Part shown: positions 34,375 to 41,359 of the stretch, in pieces
How positions within the stretch are numbered: position 1 is the stretch's first letter
How the letters are laid out: each line of letters starts with the position of its first letter
DNA from: Sphingobacteriales bacterium
Lineage (GTDB): Bacteria > Bacteroidota > Bacteroidia > Chitinophagales > Chitinophagaceae
Assembly: GCA_016219985.1 (NCBI GenBank)
Contig: JACRJO010000022.1
Location: forward strand, 62,001-126,000
DNA length: 64,000 bases
Reading direction: 5' to 3'
The notes under the pieces: generated by a model
What the model saw: the letters and a program-made list of their open reading frames with translations, nothing else
Told to the model about the DNA's origin: nothing
The model's database searches: none
Made by a program: the position numbers and the translations under genes

Positions 34375-34881
34375 ATGACTTACTTCGAATTATTCGGTAT
34401 CCCGGTGCAATTGAAAGTCGACACGGTTCCCTTATCCGGCCGGTTTTTTGCCCTGAGTAAGCAGTACCACCCTGATTTTTTTGCCAATGAGGACGAGGAG
34501 ACCCGGGAGGAAGCGCTGGAGAAATCAGCCCTGCTGAATAAGGCCTGGAAGACCTTTCAAAACCCGGATGAGACCATCCGGTATGTACTCCGGCTCAAAG
34601 GCCTGCTGGAAGAGGAAGAAAAATTCCAGCTGTCACCGGATTTTCTCCTGGAGGTAATGGAGATCAACGAGGCCCTGATGGAACCGGAGGATGTGAACCT
34701 GGCAGATTTGGAAAACCGGATCAATACACTTCAATCAGACATCTATGAGCCTGTTAAAGAAATGGTGGAACATTATCAGGAAGCTATTGTTCCCAAAGAA
34801 GCGCTGCTGCAGGTAAAAGACTATTATTTCAAGAAAAAATATCTGGACCGCATCAGGCGCCAATTAGCCGGAATGGCTTAA
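34375..34881 (+). CDS. HscB-like Fe-S cluster co-chaperone
   Basis: A 168-residue J-protein. The N-terminal J domain (1-70) has the HPD tripeptide at 32-34 in SKQYHPDFF, needed to stimulate the ATPase of its Hsp70 partner (HscA or DnaK). The C-terminal part (about 85-165) is the three-helix HscB oligomerisation domain that binds the scaffold IscU. It begins FELFGIP, the usual HscB start. The gene stands alone between the sigma operon and the tRNA-Leu region; no other isc genes are near. Confidence 0.85.
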   Translation: MTYFELFGIPVQLKVDTVPLSGRFFALSKQYHPDFFANEDEETREEALEKSALLNKAWKTFQNPDETIRYVLRLKGLLEEEEKFQLSPDFLLEVMEINEALMEPEDVNLADLENRINTLQSDIYEPVKEMVEHYQEAIVPKEALLQVKDYYFKKKYLDRIRRQLAGMA

Positions 34882-34912
34882 TATTGCAGCCCCAAAGGCC
34901 CGGGTGGCGGAA

Positions 34913-34932
34913 CCTGCCTGCCGGCAGGCAGG
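34913..34932. repeat. Palindromic element, short form, in D loop
   Basis: A perfect palindrome, CCTGCCTGCC followed by GGCAGGCAGG, inserted between AA and TT. Compare GGCGGAA|TTGGTAG in the intact tRNA-Leu. With the flanks, the palindrome extends to 24 bp. No target-site duplication is seen. Confidence 0.85.
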
Positions 34933-34956
34933 TTGGTAAACGCAGCAGACTCAAAA

Positions 34957-34996
34957 CCTGCCTATCGCCCGCTTCGCCGCGAGGCGAGCAGACAGG
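34957..34996. repeat. Palindromic element, long form, in anticodon loop
   Basis: CCTGCC…GACAGG termini, with an interior nearly identical to the element at 31275-31311. Inserted between AAAA and TCTGCC of the tRNA-like sequence, exactly at the 38/39 junction of the anticodon loop and stem. Confidence 0.85.
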
Positions 34997-35052
34997 TCTG
35001 CCGTTCGAATCACGGGATGATTAGAATAAGCTCTTATAATACATAAAATATT

Positions 35053-35136
35053 GCCCGGGTGGCGGAATTGGTAGACGCAGCAGACTCAAAATCTGCCGTT
35101 CGCAAGAATGTATCGGTTCGATTCCGATCCCGGGCA
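35053..35136 (+). tRNA. tRNA-Leu (anticodon CAA)
   Basis: An 84-nt class II tRNA reading UUG codons. The acceptor stem is GCCCGGG with CCCGGGC and discriminator A at 35136. The D arm has GGTAGACGC. The anticodon stem is GCAGA/TCTGC (35080-35084 with 35092-35096) around CTCAAAA, anticodon CAA at 35087-35089. A long variable arm (GTTCGCAAGAATG) and the T arm ATCGG-TTCGATT-CCGAT complete it. CCA is not encoded. The 3' half, from TCTGCC through CACA, is repeated without change over 47 nt at 35486-35532. Confidence 0.95.
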
Positions 35137-35143
35137 CATTAAG

Positions 35144-35180
35144 AAGACTGTCGTTATTTTTCGGCAGTCTTTTTTATTTT
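35144..35180 (+). terminator. Rho-independent terminator after tRNA-Leu
   Basis: AAGACTG (35144-35150) pairs with CAGTCTT (35165-35171) and is followed by TTTTTATTTT. It lies 7 bp after the tRNA end. Confidence 0.8.
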
Positions 35181-35189
35181 CGGTATGTT

Positions 35190-35429
35190 ATGTTTTTTGT
35201 TTATGCCATAAAGAGCCTCAGCAGAAACTACATTTATGTGGGGCTCACAAATAATCCTGACAGGAGGATCAGCCAGCATTAGCGGGGTGAAAATAAAACA
35301 ACCCGACCCTACCGTCCATTTATTTTATTATATACTGAACAATTTTCTACAAGGGCCGAGGCCAGAAAAAAAGAAATTTACCTAAAATCAGGAATAGGTA
35401 AGGAATTCCTCAAAACACTCATACCCTGA
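35190..35429 (+). pseudogene. GIY-YIG endonuclease with one internal stop codon
   Basis: Reading from ATG 35190 gives a small single-domain GIY-YIG nuclease of 79 codons interrupted only by TAG at 35280-35282 (codon 31). Before it: MFFVYAIKSLSRNYIYVGLT, then NNPDRRISQH, matching the VY…YVG core and the catalytic Arg region. After it, in the same frame: RGENKTTRPYRPF, then EARKKEIYLKSGIGKEFLK, which includes the catalytic Glu and the family ending. It ends at TGA 35427-35429. Related proteins usually have Asn or Lys at the stop position. Free-standing GIY-YIG proteins of this kind are frequent in Bacteroidota. The gene lies between two copies of a tRNA-Leu 3' half. A recent nonsense mutation is likely. 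Confidence 0.85.
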
Positions 35430-35449
35430 TTATTAGATTCATCATTTCC

Positions 35450-35530
35450 CGCAGCAGGCTCAAAACCTGCCTGCCGGCAGGCAGGTCTGCCGTTCGCAAG
35501 AATGTATCGGTTCGATTCCGATCCCGGGCA
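35450..35530 (+). pseudogene. Partial tRNA-Leu (3' half) interrupted by a palindrome
   Basis: Starts at the anticodon arm (CGCAGCAGGCTCAAAA), carries a 20-bp palindrome at the 38/39 junction, and continues as TCTGCCGTTCGC through to CCCGGGCA. This matches the 3' part of the intact tRNA-Leu without change. The acceptor 5' strand and D arm are missing. Because GCAGG and the first bases of the insert, CCTGC, can pair around CTCAAAA, the palindrome itself recreates a 5-bp anticodon stem. Confidence 0.85.
35466..35485. repeat. Palindromic element, short form, in partial tRNA-Leu
   Basis: The same 20-bp palindrome as at 34913-34932 without change, inserted between AAAA and TCTGCC, the same site as the long element at 34957. 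Confidence 0.85.
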
Positions 35531-35532
35531 CA

Positions 35533-35568
35533 AAGGTTCTCAGCGATAACTGAGGGCCTTTTTTATTT
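35533..35568 (+). terminator. Terminator after the partial tRNA-Leu
   Basis: AAGGTTCTCAG (35533-35543) pairs with CTGAGGGCCTT (35550-35560), allowing two G-T pairs, followed by TTTTATTTT. The partial tRNA thus has its own terminator, like the intact gene. Confidence 0.75.
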
Positions 35569-35654
35569 TGCAGGCGCTGTAACCCCCTTTTCCTCGTACA
35601 TCATATCTGTTCCGAATAAGCCCCTGATCATAAATTCATAAAAATGAAAAAATA

Positions 35655-35701
35655 TTTGCGCAAGTAAATACTTGCATTTATATTTGCAAGCACTTACTTG
35701 C
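35655..35701 (+). promoter_or_regulatory. Promoter with two palindromic operators before the ArsR-type gene
   Basis: TTTG at 35655-35658 and TATATTTG at 35679-35686 (20-bp spacing) are a full consensus promoter. GCAAGTAAATACTTGC at 35660-35675 (7-bp arms, AA centre) fills the space between the boxes. A related palindrome, GCAAGCACTTACTTGC, at 35686-35701 overlaps the last base of the -7 box and the start of transcription. The centres are 26 bp apart. The layout suggests autorepression by the ArsR-type product. Confidence 0.75.
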
Positions 35702-35706
35702 ATAAT

Positions 35707-36051
35707 ATGGAGACCAGAAGAGACATTTTCCAGGCAATTGCTGATCCCACAAGGCGGGCCATCATACACCTGATTGCTGCTACCCCGGGAAATCTTACCA
35801 CGATTGCCGACAATTTTAAAATGAGCAGGCAGGCGGTAACACTGCACATTAAAATACTGCAGGAATGCGGGCTTGTCGAAATCCGGCAGCAGGGCAGAGA
35901 GCGGTACTGTGAATTTAAGCCTGCAAAACTAAAGGAAGCCGATGAATGGATTTCCCAGTACAGGACATTCTGGACAAAGAAATTTACTTCCCTTAAAAAT
36001 TATATAGACAAAGAAAATCTGTCACACTTAAAAACCAAAAAATGGCAGTAA
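35707..36051 (+). CDS. ArsR-type winged helix repressor
   Basis: A 114-residue transcription factor (start METRRDIFQ). The helix-turn-helix is in TTIADNFKMSRQAVTLHIKILQECGLVEIRQQGRERYCEF (about 35-75), the signature of the SRPBCC-associated ArsR subfamily that begins IFQAIADPTRRAIIHLI. No metal-binding ELCVCDL motif is present, so it is not a metal sensor. An in-frame ATG at 35698 lies within the second operator and at the likely transcription start, so 35707 is preferred. It leads an operon with an SRPBCC protein (10-bp overlap) and a VOC protein, and two palindromes cover its promoter. Confidence 0.85.
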   Translation: METRRDIFQAIADPTRRAIIHLIAATPGNLTTIADNFKMSRQAVTLHIKILQECGLVEIRQQGRERYCEFKPAKLKEADEWISQYRTFWTKKFTSLKNYIDKENLSHLKTKKWQ

Positions 36052-36506
36052 TGGAAGAAAAGAACCAGGAAAAGGTTCTCGAAATGACGGAATTTTTTGA
36101 CACTACGGCCCAAAGGCTTTTTAAAGCCTGGACTGACGAAAAGGATTTTTCCGCCTGGTATGGCCCCGAAGGATTTGAAGTAACCTACTGTAAACTGGAT
36201 GTAAAACCGGGCGGTAAATGGAGGACCTGTATCACATCGAAAGAGGGCAAAGAATACTGGATGGAAGGGCGATACATTGAGATAGACCCACCCCAAAAAC
36301 TGGTATTTACTTTTGGTGACGGGAGTGAAAATAAAAATCCAGATGAGGAAACGATTGTGACCCTGACGTTTTCACCATCAGGTAATCAGGTAAAAATGCA
36401 TTTTCACCAGACCCGAATCAGCAATAAGGCAGTAAAGGACAGCCTTCATGGTGGCTGGACAAGTGCATGGGGCTGCCTGAGAAATCATTTAAACAGCTCT
36501 AAATAA
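36042..36506 (+). CDS. SRPBCC / AHSA1 domain protein
   Basis: A 154-residue protein of the activator-of-Hsp90-ATPase-like (AHSA1) family within the START/SRPBCC superfamily, which binds hydrophobic ligands in a helix-grip pocket. Typical elements are FFDTTAQRLFKAWTDEKDFSAWYGPEGF, LDVKPGGKWR, GRYIEIDPPQKLVFTF and the final HGGWTSAWGCLRNHL helix. The start overlaps the repressor gene by 10 bp; an alternative Met lies three codons later. Small proteins of this type regularly sit behind such ArsR genes. Ligand unknown. Confidence 0.85.
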   Translation: MAVMEEKNQEKVLEMTEFFDTTAQRLFKAWTDEKDFSAWYGPEGFEVTYCKLDVKPGGKWRTCITSKEGKEYWMEGRYIEIDPPQKLVFTFGDGSENKNPDEETIVTLTFSPSGNQVKMHFHQTRISNKAVKDSLHGGWTSAWGCLRNHLNSSK

Positions 36507-36513
36507 AAACCAC

Positions 36514-37029
36514 ATGGAAGCGAAATTTGCAAACACCGTATTTGGCGCTCAATTTGTGCAGATCGCGTGGGTTGTAAAAGATATTAATGCCGCACTGAAA
36601 TTTTTCAGAGAGGTGATGGGCGTAGATAGCTTTGGCGAACCTGTAATCATTCGTGCCAAAGATTATGAAGCGACCTGTTACGGAAAGCCGTCTGATGCCG
36701 AGACCTTAACCTCAATAGCCTACTCCGGCGGAACATTTATAGAACTTATTCAGCCCCTTTCCGGGAACAGCGTCTTCCATGATTATCTCGATAAAAACCC
36801 GGCAGGAGGTATTCAGCATGTTGCCTACAGGATACCTGTTGAAAAGCTGGATAAAGTAATTTCCGGATTTGCAGATAAGGGATTCCCGGTAGTAAGCCGC
36901 TTCAATACGCCACCCGCCCAAATTGTATTCTTTGATACTTCAAAAGAGATTGGCGTGATGACCGAAATAATGGGTATTACCAAAGAGGGTGAAGCTATGG
37001 TTGAAAAAATGAAAAGTGGAAAATTCTGA
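36514..37029 (+). CDS. VOC (glyoxalase/bleomycin resistance) family protein
   Basis: A 171-residue vicinal-oxygen-chelate protein. Two beta-alpha-beta-beta-beta modules are seen: FVQIAWVVKDINAALKFFREVMGV (about 11-34) with FIELIQPL (about 74-81), and IQHVAYRIPVEKLDKVISGFADKGFPVVS (about 95-123) ending VFFDTSKEIGVMTEIMG. H97 and the Glu residues in the ELIQ and EIMG strands could bind metal as in methylmalonyl-CoA epimerase-like members. It is the last gene of the ArsR-SRPBCC operon (gap 7 bp). Substrate unknown. Confidence 0.85.
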   Translation: MEAKFANTVFGAQFVQIAWVVKDINAALKFFREVMGVDSFGEPVIIRAKDYEATCYGKPSDAETLTSIAYSGGTFIELIQPLSGNSVFHDYLDKNPAGGIQHVAYRIPVEKLDKVISGFADKGFPVVSRFNTPPAQIVFFDTSKEIGVMTEIMGITKEGEAMVEKMKSGKF

Positions 37030-37368
37030 GCCGCTGGCAGCCATCTGCATTTTCATTAAAACAACCCCTGAAAAATAATGGCAACAGGGACTCCAGGCAT
37101 AAACCAGGTCTTTCCGGCCACCACCGATGCTATAGCTGAACTTACAGGTCTAATGGCTGTAACCGCTTCATCATCCCCTGTAACTGCCGGCAGTTTTACA
37201 ACGCACCTGATATAATTAACACGTGGGTATTTCTTCACCACCAGTATAAGCTTACGCCCCTCTCTTCCGCAAATAATCAATTCCTTTCTATTTACTGAAA
37301 GTTTCCCTGCAATTTCAAGTCCAATACAATATCCTCCTCAGCGATTAGTTTTCCCGGCCACCATTCCG
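37030..37368. other. 339-bp interval without a convincing gene
   Basis: No clear RNA, repeat or terminator is seen. On the minus strand a frame open for about 90 codons (37327 down to 37056) would encode a beta/alpha-type sequence (RKELIICGREGRKLILVVKK). It lacks an ATG start; TTG at 37280 is the only plausible one. It may be the 3' remnant of a lost gene. Confidence 0.3.
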
Positions 37369-39507
37369 TCAGTATTTATTAAAAAGGTGCAACACAAACA
37401 AGCTTAAGTTTTTGCCAGGTGGTATATAATCAGCAAACAGGTTTTGCAGATAAGCATTTTTCCGGAAACGCATTGTTAGTTTTTCCCATATCCCGGCCCA
37501 GATAAGATCCTCCTTATTCCGCAAGGACTCATTGATCAGTTCTATCATCGGGTCATTGATGAGCTGTGTCCCGATTTTTTTCGAAACGATAATCTGTGTA
37601 CCGGGGCTGATATCCGCGATACTTAAGATATTATTGTAGCCCCCGCAGGAGCCGATAACAAGCAGCTTCACATTGGGCCGCAACCATTTCAATGTCTTAC
37701 TAAGGTGAAAACTGTGTCCGCGGTGAATCAGGATAGCCGGCTCCATCCCTTCCCCCCGTAAAAAAGCAGCTAATGAATCCTGTGCCTGCAGGTCTTTACC
37801 TGTGGTGATATCCAGCGGGCGACTGGCATAAATCGCCAGTGGCTGCCCGATCCGGGAATGTATGGAAACCCAGTAAGGGTTTTCAGCAATTTCCCATTTT
37901 TTCTTATCCCGGAATAATTTCATAAAGTGACTAAAAGAAGCAATCCCGTCCTCATCACCGTAAAACAAAACAAACTGAATAATATTCCCGCTTTTATGCT
38001 GCAATTGCTTTCGCTCCAGCCTGTCATAATTTCCCAGCGCGGCACCGGCAGGATTCATCGTACCCCTTTCAGCAGCTATCCCGAACACCTGCTGTAAAAT
38101 ACGGTAAAGACGTATGCCCAAATACAATTTTCCGGACTGACACCGGTCGTAATTCACCGCCAGTTCATGTTGCATCAGCTGGCGGGCCCCCGGGACAGTA
38201 CTGAAACCAGCAAAGGAATCCGCCAGGTCCATTGCATTGGCCAGCCCGGACCGCTTGTCGCTCTCTATTCCCGCCACATACCTTTTCAATATAACAATTG
38301 CAGAATCCGGGGGCATATGCCGCAGAAAATCATCCAGTATATTGTGATTGGCCGCCATCCGTATAAATGGCCGGAAATTATCATCATTCAGCAGGCCGAA
38401 TATTGAATCAGCCGGTGATGTTTTAATCTGCTCCATTAACCTCCTGTACAGACCAAGATAGCTGGAGGTAAACAAGGCCCCCTCGCTTTCCGTAATAATA
38501 TAATAGATATCTTCCGCCCTGAGCCCGTCCAGCACCCTGAACCGGGTCTTCTCTGCCACCCCGTGCAGTTCATTCATACGGCTTACAAAAAAAATGGCAG
38601 CTTTCTCCTTTATGGCATCCCGCAGGGGGATGAGAAAATGCACAGAACTGTCTGCCACCCGGCTCAATTCTTCTTTGAGGGTATTGACCAATAATTTAAA
38701 ATACCTCCCGGGGTCCTTTTGCGCTTCGAGTATCGCCGCAATTGAAATCCTCTTTTCCGCCAGGGGTATAAGAAAGGGTACCAATTCAGGGGCATTCCGC
38801 TCACCAGATATTGATACGAGCTGCTGCAGGTATTTATTCCTGTTCCTGAGAATGAGTTCCTGGATTCCGGGACGTTGCTGCAACAGGTGCGGGATAAGTT
38901 TCATTGGGTAATGAGCCGCTGCCAGGAGCAATAAGGAGTCCTCAAACCGAAAACCGCGGTGCGCCTCCAGGTACTGCAGGATAGTGGATGGCGAAGCTGC
39001 CTCCCGGTTAAAGACCGCCATATCTTTCAGCACCTCATATTCCCTGTACTGTGAGAAAGAACCGGCCAGCAATTGGCTGCTCCAGGCTCCCTGGTTTTTC
39101 AAAAACACACGGTAAGGCTTTCGAAAGAGAAAGGCGTCCAGCATTCCCATGTAAGCGTCCAGTACATCCGGGATATCAAAAATCTCATACTCTTCAAAAA
39201 AAAGGCTCTCTCTTAGCTTCCGGGTAAAAAAATAAAGGCTTTGCACCCCTTTGGCCTTATCGCTATCTGCCAATACACTGTCCCTGAGCACGGACCGGCC
39301 TAAACTATCCACTTCAAATTCCGCAAACCGTAACAACCTCTTCATAACAGCCGAATCAATAACAGCATACCCGATTTCATTAACCAGTTTCGACTGTTCC
39401 ACTTTCAACTGGTCAATGGATACGGGGACTGTGACAGGCTGGGCAATTCCTGTAACAGGCCACAGTCTTAACAATAAAAAGAATGGGAATAATACGGTTT
39501 TTCGCAT
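37369..39507 (-). CDS. Secreted putative clan CD (caspase/separase-like) cysteine peptidase
   Basis: A 712-residue exported protein: signal peptide 1-22 (ending GIAQ), then a long alpha-helical region (25-500) of HEAT/TPR-like character, and a C-terminal domain. In that domain AILIHRGHSFHLS contains H598 and VKLLVIGSCGGYNN contains C621, each after a hydrophobic strand. This is the hhhhHGH / hhhhSC arrangement of clan CD peptidases (caspase, gingipain, separase, CHAT), and SCGG is close to known catalytic Cys sites. The 23-residue spacing is short and most like separase. I do not know a named family for it. It is divergent from a gene for a second putative cysteine protease. Fold and activity are predictions from motif only. 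Confidence 0.65.
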   Translation of the reverse strand: MRKTVLFPFFLLLRLWPVTGIAQPVTVPVSIDQLKVEQSKLVNEIGYAVIDSAVMKRLLRFAEFEVDSLGRSVLRDSVLADSDKAKGVQSLYFFTRKLRESLFFEEYEIFDIPDVLDAYMGMLDAFLFRKPYRVFLKNQGAWSSQLLAGSFSQYREYEVLKDMAVFNREAASPSTILQYLEAHRGFRFEDSLLLLAAAHYPMKLIPHLLQQRPGIQELILRNRNKYLQQLVSISGERNAPELVPFLIPLAEKRISIAAILEAQKDPGRYFKLLVNTLKEELSRVADSSVHFLIPLRDAIKEKAAIFFVSRMNELHGVAEKTRFRVLDGLRAEDIYYIITESEGALFTSSYLGLYRRLMEQIKTSPADSIFGLLNDDNFRPFIRMAANHNILDDFLRHMPPDSAIVILKRYVAGIESDKRSGLANAMDLADSFAGFSTVPGARQLMQHELAVNYDRCQSGKLYLGIRLYRILQQVFGIAAERGTMNPAGAALGNYDRLERKQLQHKSGNIIQFVLFYGDEDGIASFSHFMKLFRDKKKWEIAENPYWVSIHSRIGQPLAIYASRPLDITTGKDLQAQDSLAAFLRGEGMEPAILIHRGHSFHLSKTLKWLRPNVKLLVIGSCGGYNNILSIADISPGTQIIVSKKIGTQLINDPMIELINESLRNKEDLIWAGIWEKLTMRFRKNAYLQNLFADYIPPGKNLSLFVLHLFNKY

Positions 39508-39695
39508 TACAGCAAATTCACTGAACTGTTTATCTGAAGAGCAACCCTCCTGAAAAAAAGTTCAAGGTTATTTGTAAACTACAAACCATTTCGCCATTTT
39601 CTTCTGATTAAAATCATGTACACCTGCCATTTAATGCCTTTGACCATTTCAACTTCCCCTCTCCCGGGTGCGGGATAGTCCGTAACATTGCATTA

Positions 39696-40673
39696 TTGAC
39701 TACCTTAGTGACAATAAAAAACAGGTTGAAAACAACGCCAAATACCGCAATCAACCGCCTGCTAAACATGGCAATTCTTTCCGGATGCCTGCTCTTTTTT
39801 GTACCAGCCAGGTTGTACGCGGTGCCGCCCAATAAACATATTCAGCCGGTAACCCAACCGGGTACCCGGGATGAAGCCATCGCTTTCATCGATTCCATCG
39901 GTGAACTGAAACCCAGCCGCTGGTGGCCCAATATCAAACCAGCGCTGTTTCTGCAGAACCTGAAAAATACAATCCGTGACCCTATCCGTATTTATCCCGG
40001 TGACGGTACTAATTTTTGTGGCTATGGTGCCCTTACCTATCTGCTGCTAAAAGAAGATCCTCTTGGCTATGCCAAACTGATAGTACAAATATACCATGAA
40101 GGAAAAGGTAGTCTAGGGGAAATCAGGTTCCGCCCTTCTGCTGCGATCCGGAAAGCAGCAGGTTCACTCCGGTTCAAAGGAAGACTGGATATCCACCCGG
40201 CCGAACAAATGTGGTATTTATGCCTGGCTGACCGCTTCAAGGGCTACCTGAATTTTCTGAACAGGAAGTATGACAAGGATGATGAAGACAAATTATGGGC
40301 ATCGGTTAATTATGCCAAGTTTAACCGCATGGTAAGAAGCCTCCTTCCATACGAGGTGAAAGCCCGGGGTGCCGATCTTTTTCGTCCCCATGTGGGCGAC
40401 CTGTACACTTATATAAGTGACCGGATGAAAACCGGCACAATAGTCCTGTTTATCAACAACCGGCTGATGCGTAAAAAAAACCACCCGACTATTAAACTGT
40501 CATTGCCCACTCATTATATTGTGACCGAGCAACTGATCCTGACGGACAACCTGGTTACACTGATTTACTGGGATTATGGCGGCAAAACACTATTACAGCT
40601 ATCCCCGGCCTTCTTAAAAAGGATTGTATTCGGCATTACCAGTTGTACAAAAAAAGTAACCAATGCCCGCTAA
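39696..40673 (+). CDS. Secreted putative papain-like cysteine protease
   Basis: A protein of up to 325 residues with an N-terminal signal segment (NRLLNMAILSGCLLFFVPAR then LYAVPP). The upstream start is TTG at 39696; GTG 39708 and ATG 39768 are alternatives. The upstream starts provide the basic n-region that a signal needs, so 39696 is kept with doubt. A Cys-His-Asp set in papain order is visible: C108 in TNFCGYGALTYLL, H273 in PTHYIVTEQ and D293 in LIYWDYGGKT, as in C39/C1-like peptidases. No family name is recognised. It overlaps the following lipoprotein gene by 11 bp, which indicates translational coupling, and it diverges from a clan CD-like gene. Confidence 0.6.
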   Translation: MTTLVTIKNRLKTTPNTAINRLLNMAILSGCLLFFVPARLYAVPPNKHIQPVTQPGTRDEAIAFIDSIGELKPSRWWPNIKPALFLQNLKNTIRDPIRIYPGDGTNFCGYGALTYLLLKEDPLGYAKLIVQIYHEGKGSLGEIRFRPSAAIRKAAGSLRFKGRLDIHPAEQMWYLCLADRFKGYLNFLNRKYDKDDEDKLWASVNYAKFNRMVRSLLPYEVKARGADLFRPHVGDLYTYISDRMKTGTIVLFINNRLMRKKNHPTIKLSLPTHYIVTEQLILTDNLVTLIYWDYGGKTLLQLSPAFLKRIVFGITSCTKKVTNAR

Positions 40674-41268
40674 CCGGATATATACGATACTGCTGGCAAT
40701 TGCAGCAAGCTGGCTGACGGCCTGTTCTCCCCGGGTTTTTACATCGAAATATTATTTTCAGCATGCCGCTGCACTTGACCAGATAGAAGAAACCTATAAA
40801 GAATTATACCCGAAAGGCCCTTTTACCATTGGCTTCAACGATAAAAATTACCAGATCATCTCCCTTCATATCCTGACAGACAGCCTGGACTATATCTATG
40901 AATTCGGTGTCAATGAACCCCGGCTTGCCGATACGTTGACGAAGTATAAACTGGATACAACAAAAGTAGCACAGCTAATACTGCAAATGCAGGCGATCCG
41001 CTGTACCTGGATCAAAACCTATGAATATTATCTGGATGAAAAATTGAAATCCCTGATCTTTATGTCGGTAAAACCACGGGTGTTCAATACACCACTCTCC
41101 TATAAAAAATACTATATTCTTACTTATTTTCCGCAGCCCCAGTATTTCGACAGCAACGGAAAATTGCTGGACAAAAGAACCCTGCGGCGGCTCCGTAAAA
41201 TAAACGGGGAAATTTTCACCCGGATCAATGATAAAGTCTGCTATACCACATCAGGTAATTTCAGATAG
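40663..41268 (+). CDS. Hypothetical lipoprotein coupled to the papain-like gene
   Basis: A 201-residue lipoprotein: signal peptide with lipidated Cys at 21 (WLTACSP). The mature protein is mixed alpha/beta, Tyr- and Lys-rich, with no recognised domain. Distinct segments are GPFTIGFNDKNYQIISLHILTDSLDYIYEFGVNEPR and LTYFPQPQYFDSNGKLLDKRTLRRLRKINGEIF. The 11-bp overlap with the putative protease gene suggests a partner, such as an inhibitor or anchor; this is inference. No clear terminator follows before the convergent transporter gene. Confidence 0.7.
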   Translation: MPANRIYTILLAIAASWLTACSPRVFTSKYYFQHAAALDQIEETYKELYPKGPFTIGFNDKNYQIISLHILTDSLDYIYEFGVNEPRLADTLTKYKLDTTKVAQLILQMQAIRCTWIKTYEYYLDEKLKSLIFMSVKPRVFNTPLSYKKYYILTYFPQPQYFDSNGKLLDKRTLRRLRKINGEIFTRINDKVCYTTSGNFR

Positions 41269-41359
41269 CGGCTAAATATCGGCCCTGCTTTTTTCACCCT
41301 TTGTTCGCTGAACGTTGCTTTTCCCGTTATTAGAGCTTCAGACCATTGACCGGGAACAG

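Larger units (their letters stand above)
34898..35021 (+). pseudogene. Degenerate tRNA-Leu interrupted by two palindromes
   Basis: It starts GCCCGGGTGGCGGAA, identical to the 5' end of the intact tRNA-Leu at 35053, then carries a 20-bp palindrome in the D loop. It resumes as TTGGTAAACGCAGCAGACTCAAAA (split as TTGGTAAACGC and AGCAGACTCAAAA), with the CAA anticodon retained. It is then interrupted by a 40-bp palindromic element at the end of the anticodon loop, and resumes as TCTGCCGTTCGAATC. The variable arm is deleted and the 3' acceptor strand (ACGGGATGA) no longer pairs with GCCCGGG. It cannot form a normal tRNA even if both inserts were removed. Confidence 0.8.

Noticed and set aside
34957..34996. 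Group I or group II intron in a tRNA anticodon loop
   Set aside because: The insert is only 40 bp and a simple palindrome; it has none of the conserved cores of a self-splicing intron, and the host tRNA is degenerate outside the insert too.
35698..35706. Upstream ATG as start of the ArsR-type gene
   Set aside because: It lies inside the second operator and at the predicted transcription start; the ATG at 35707 fits both the promoter and the family start.
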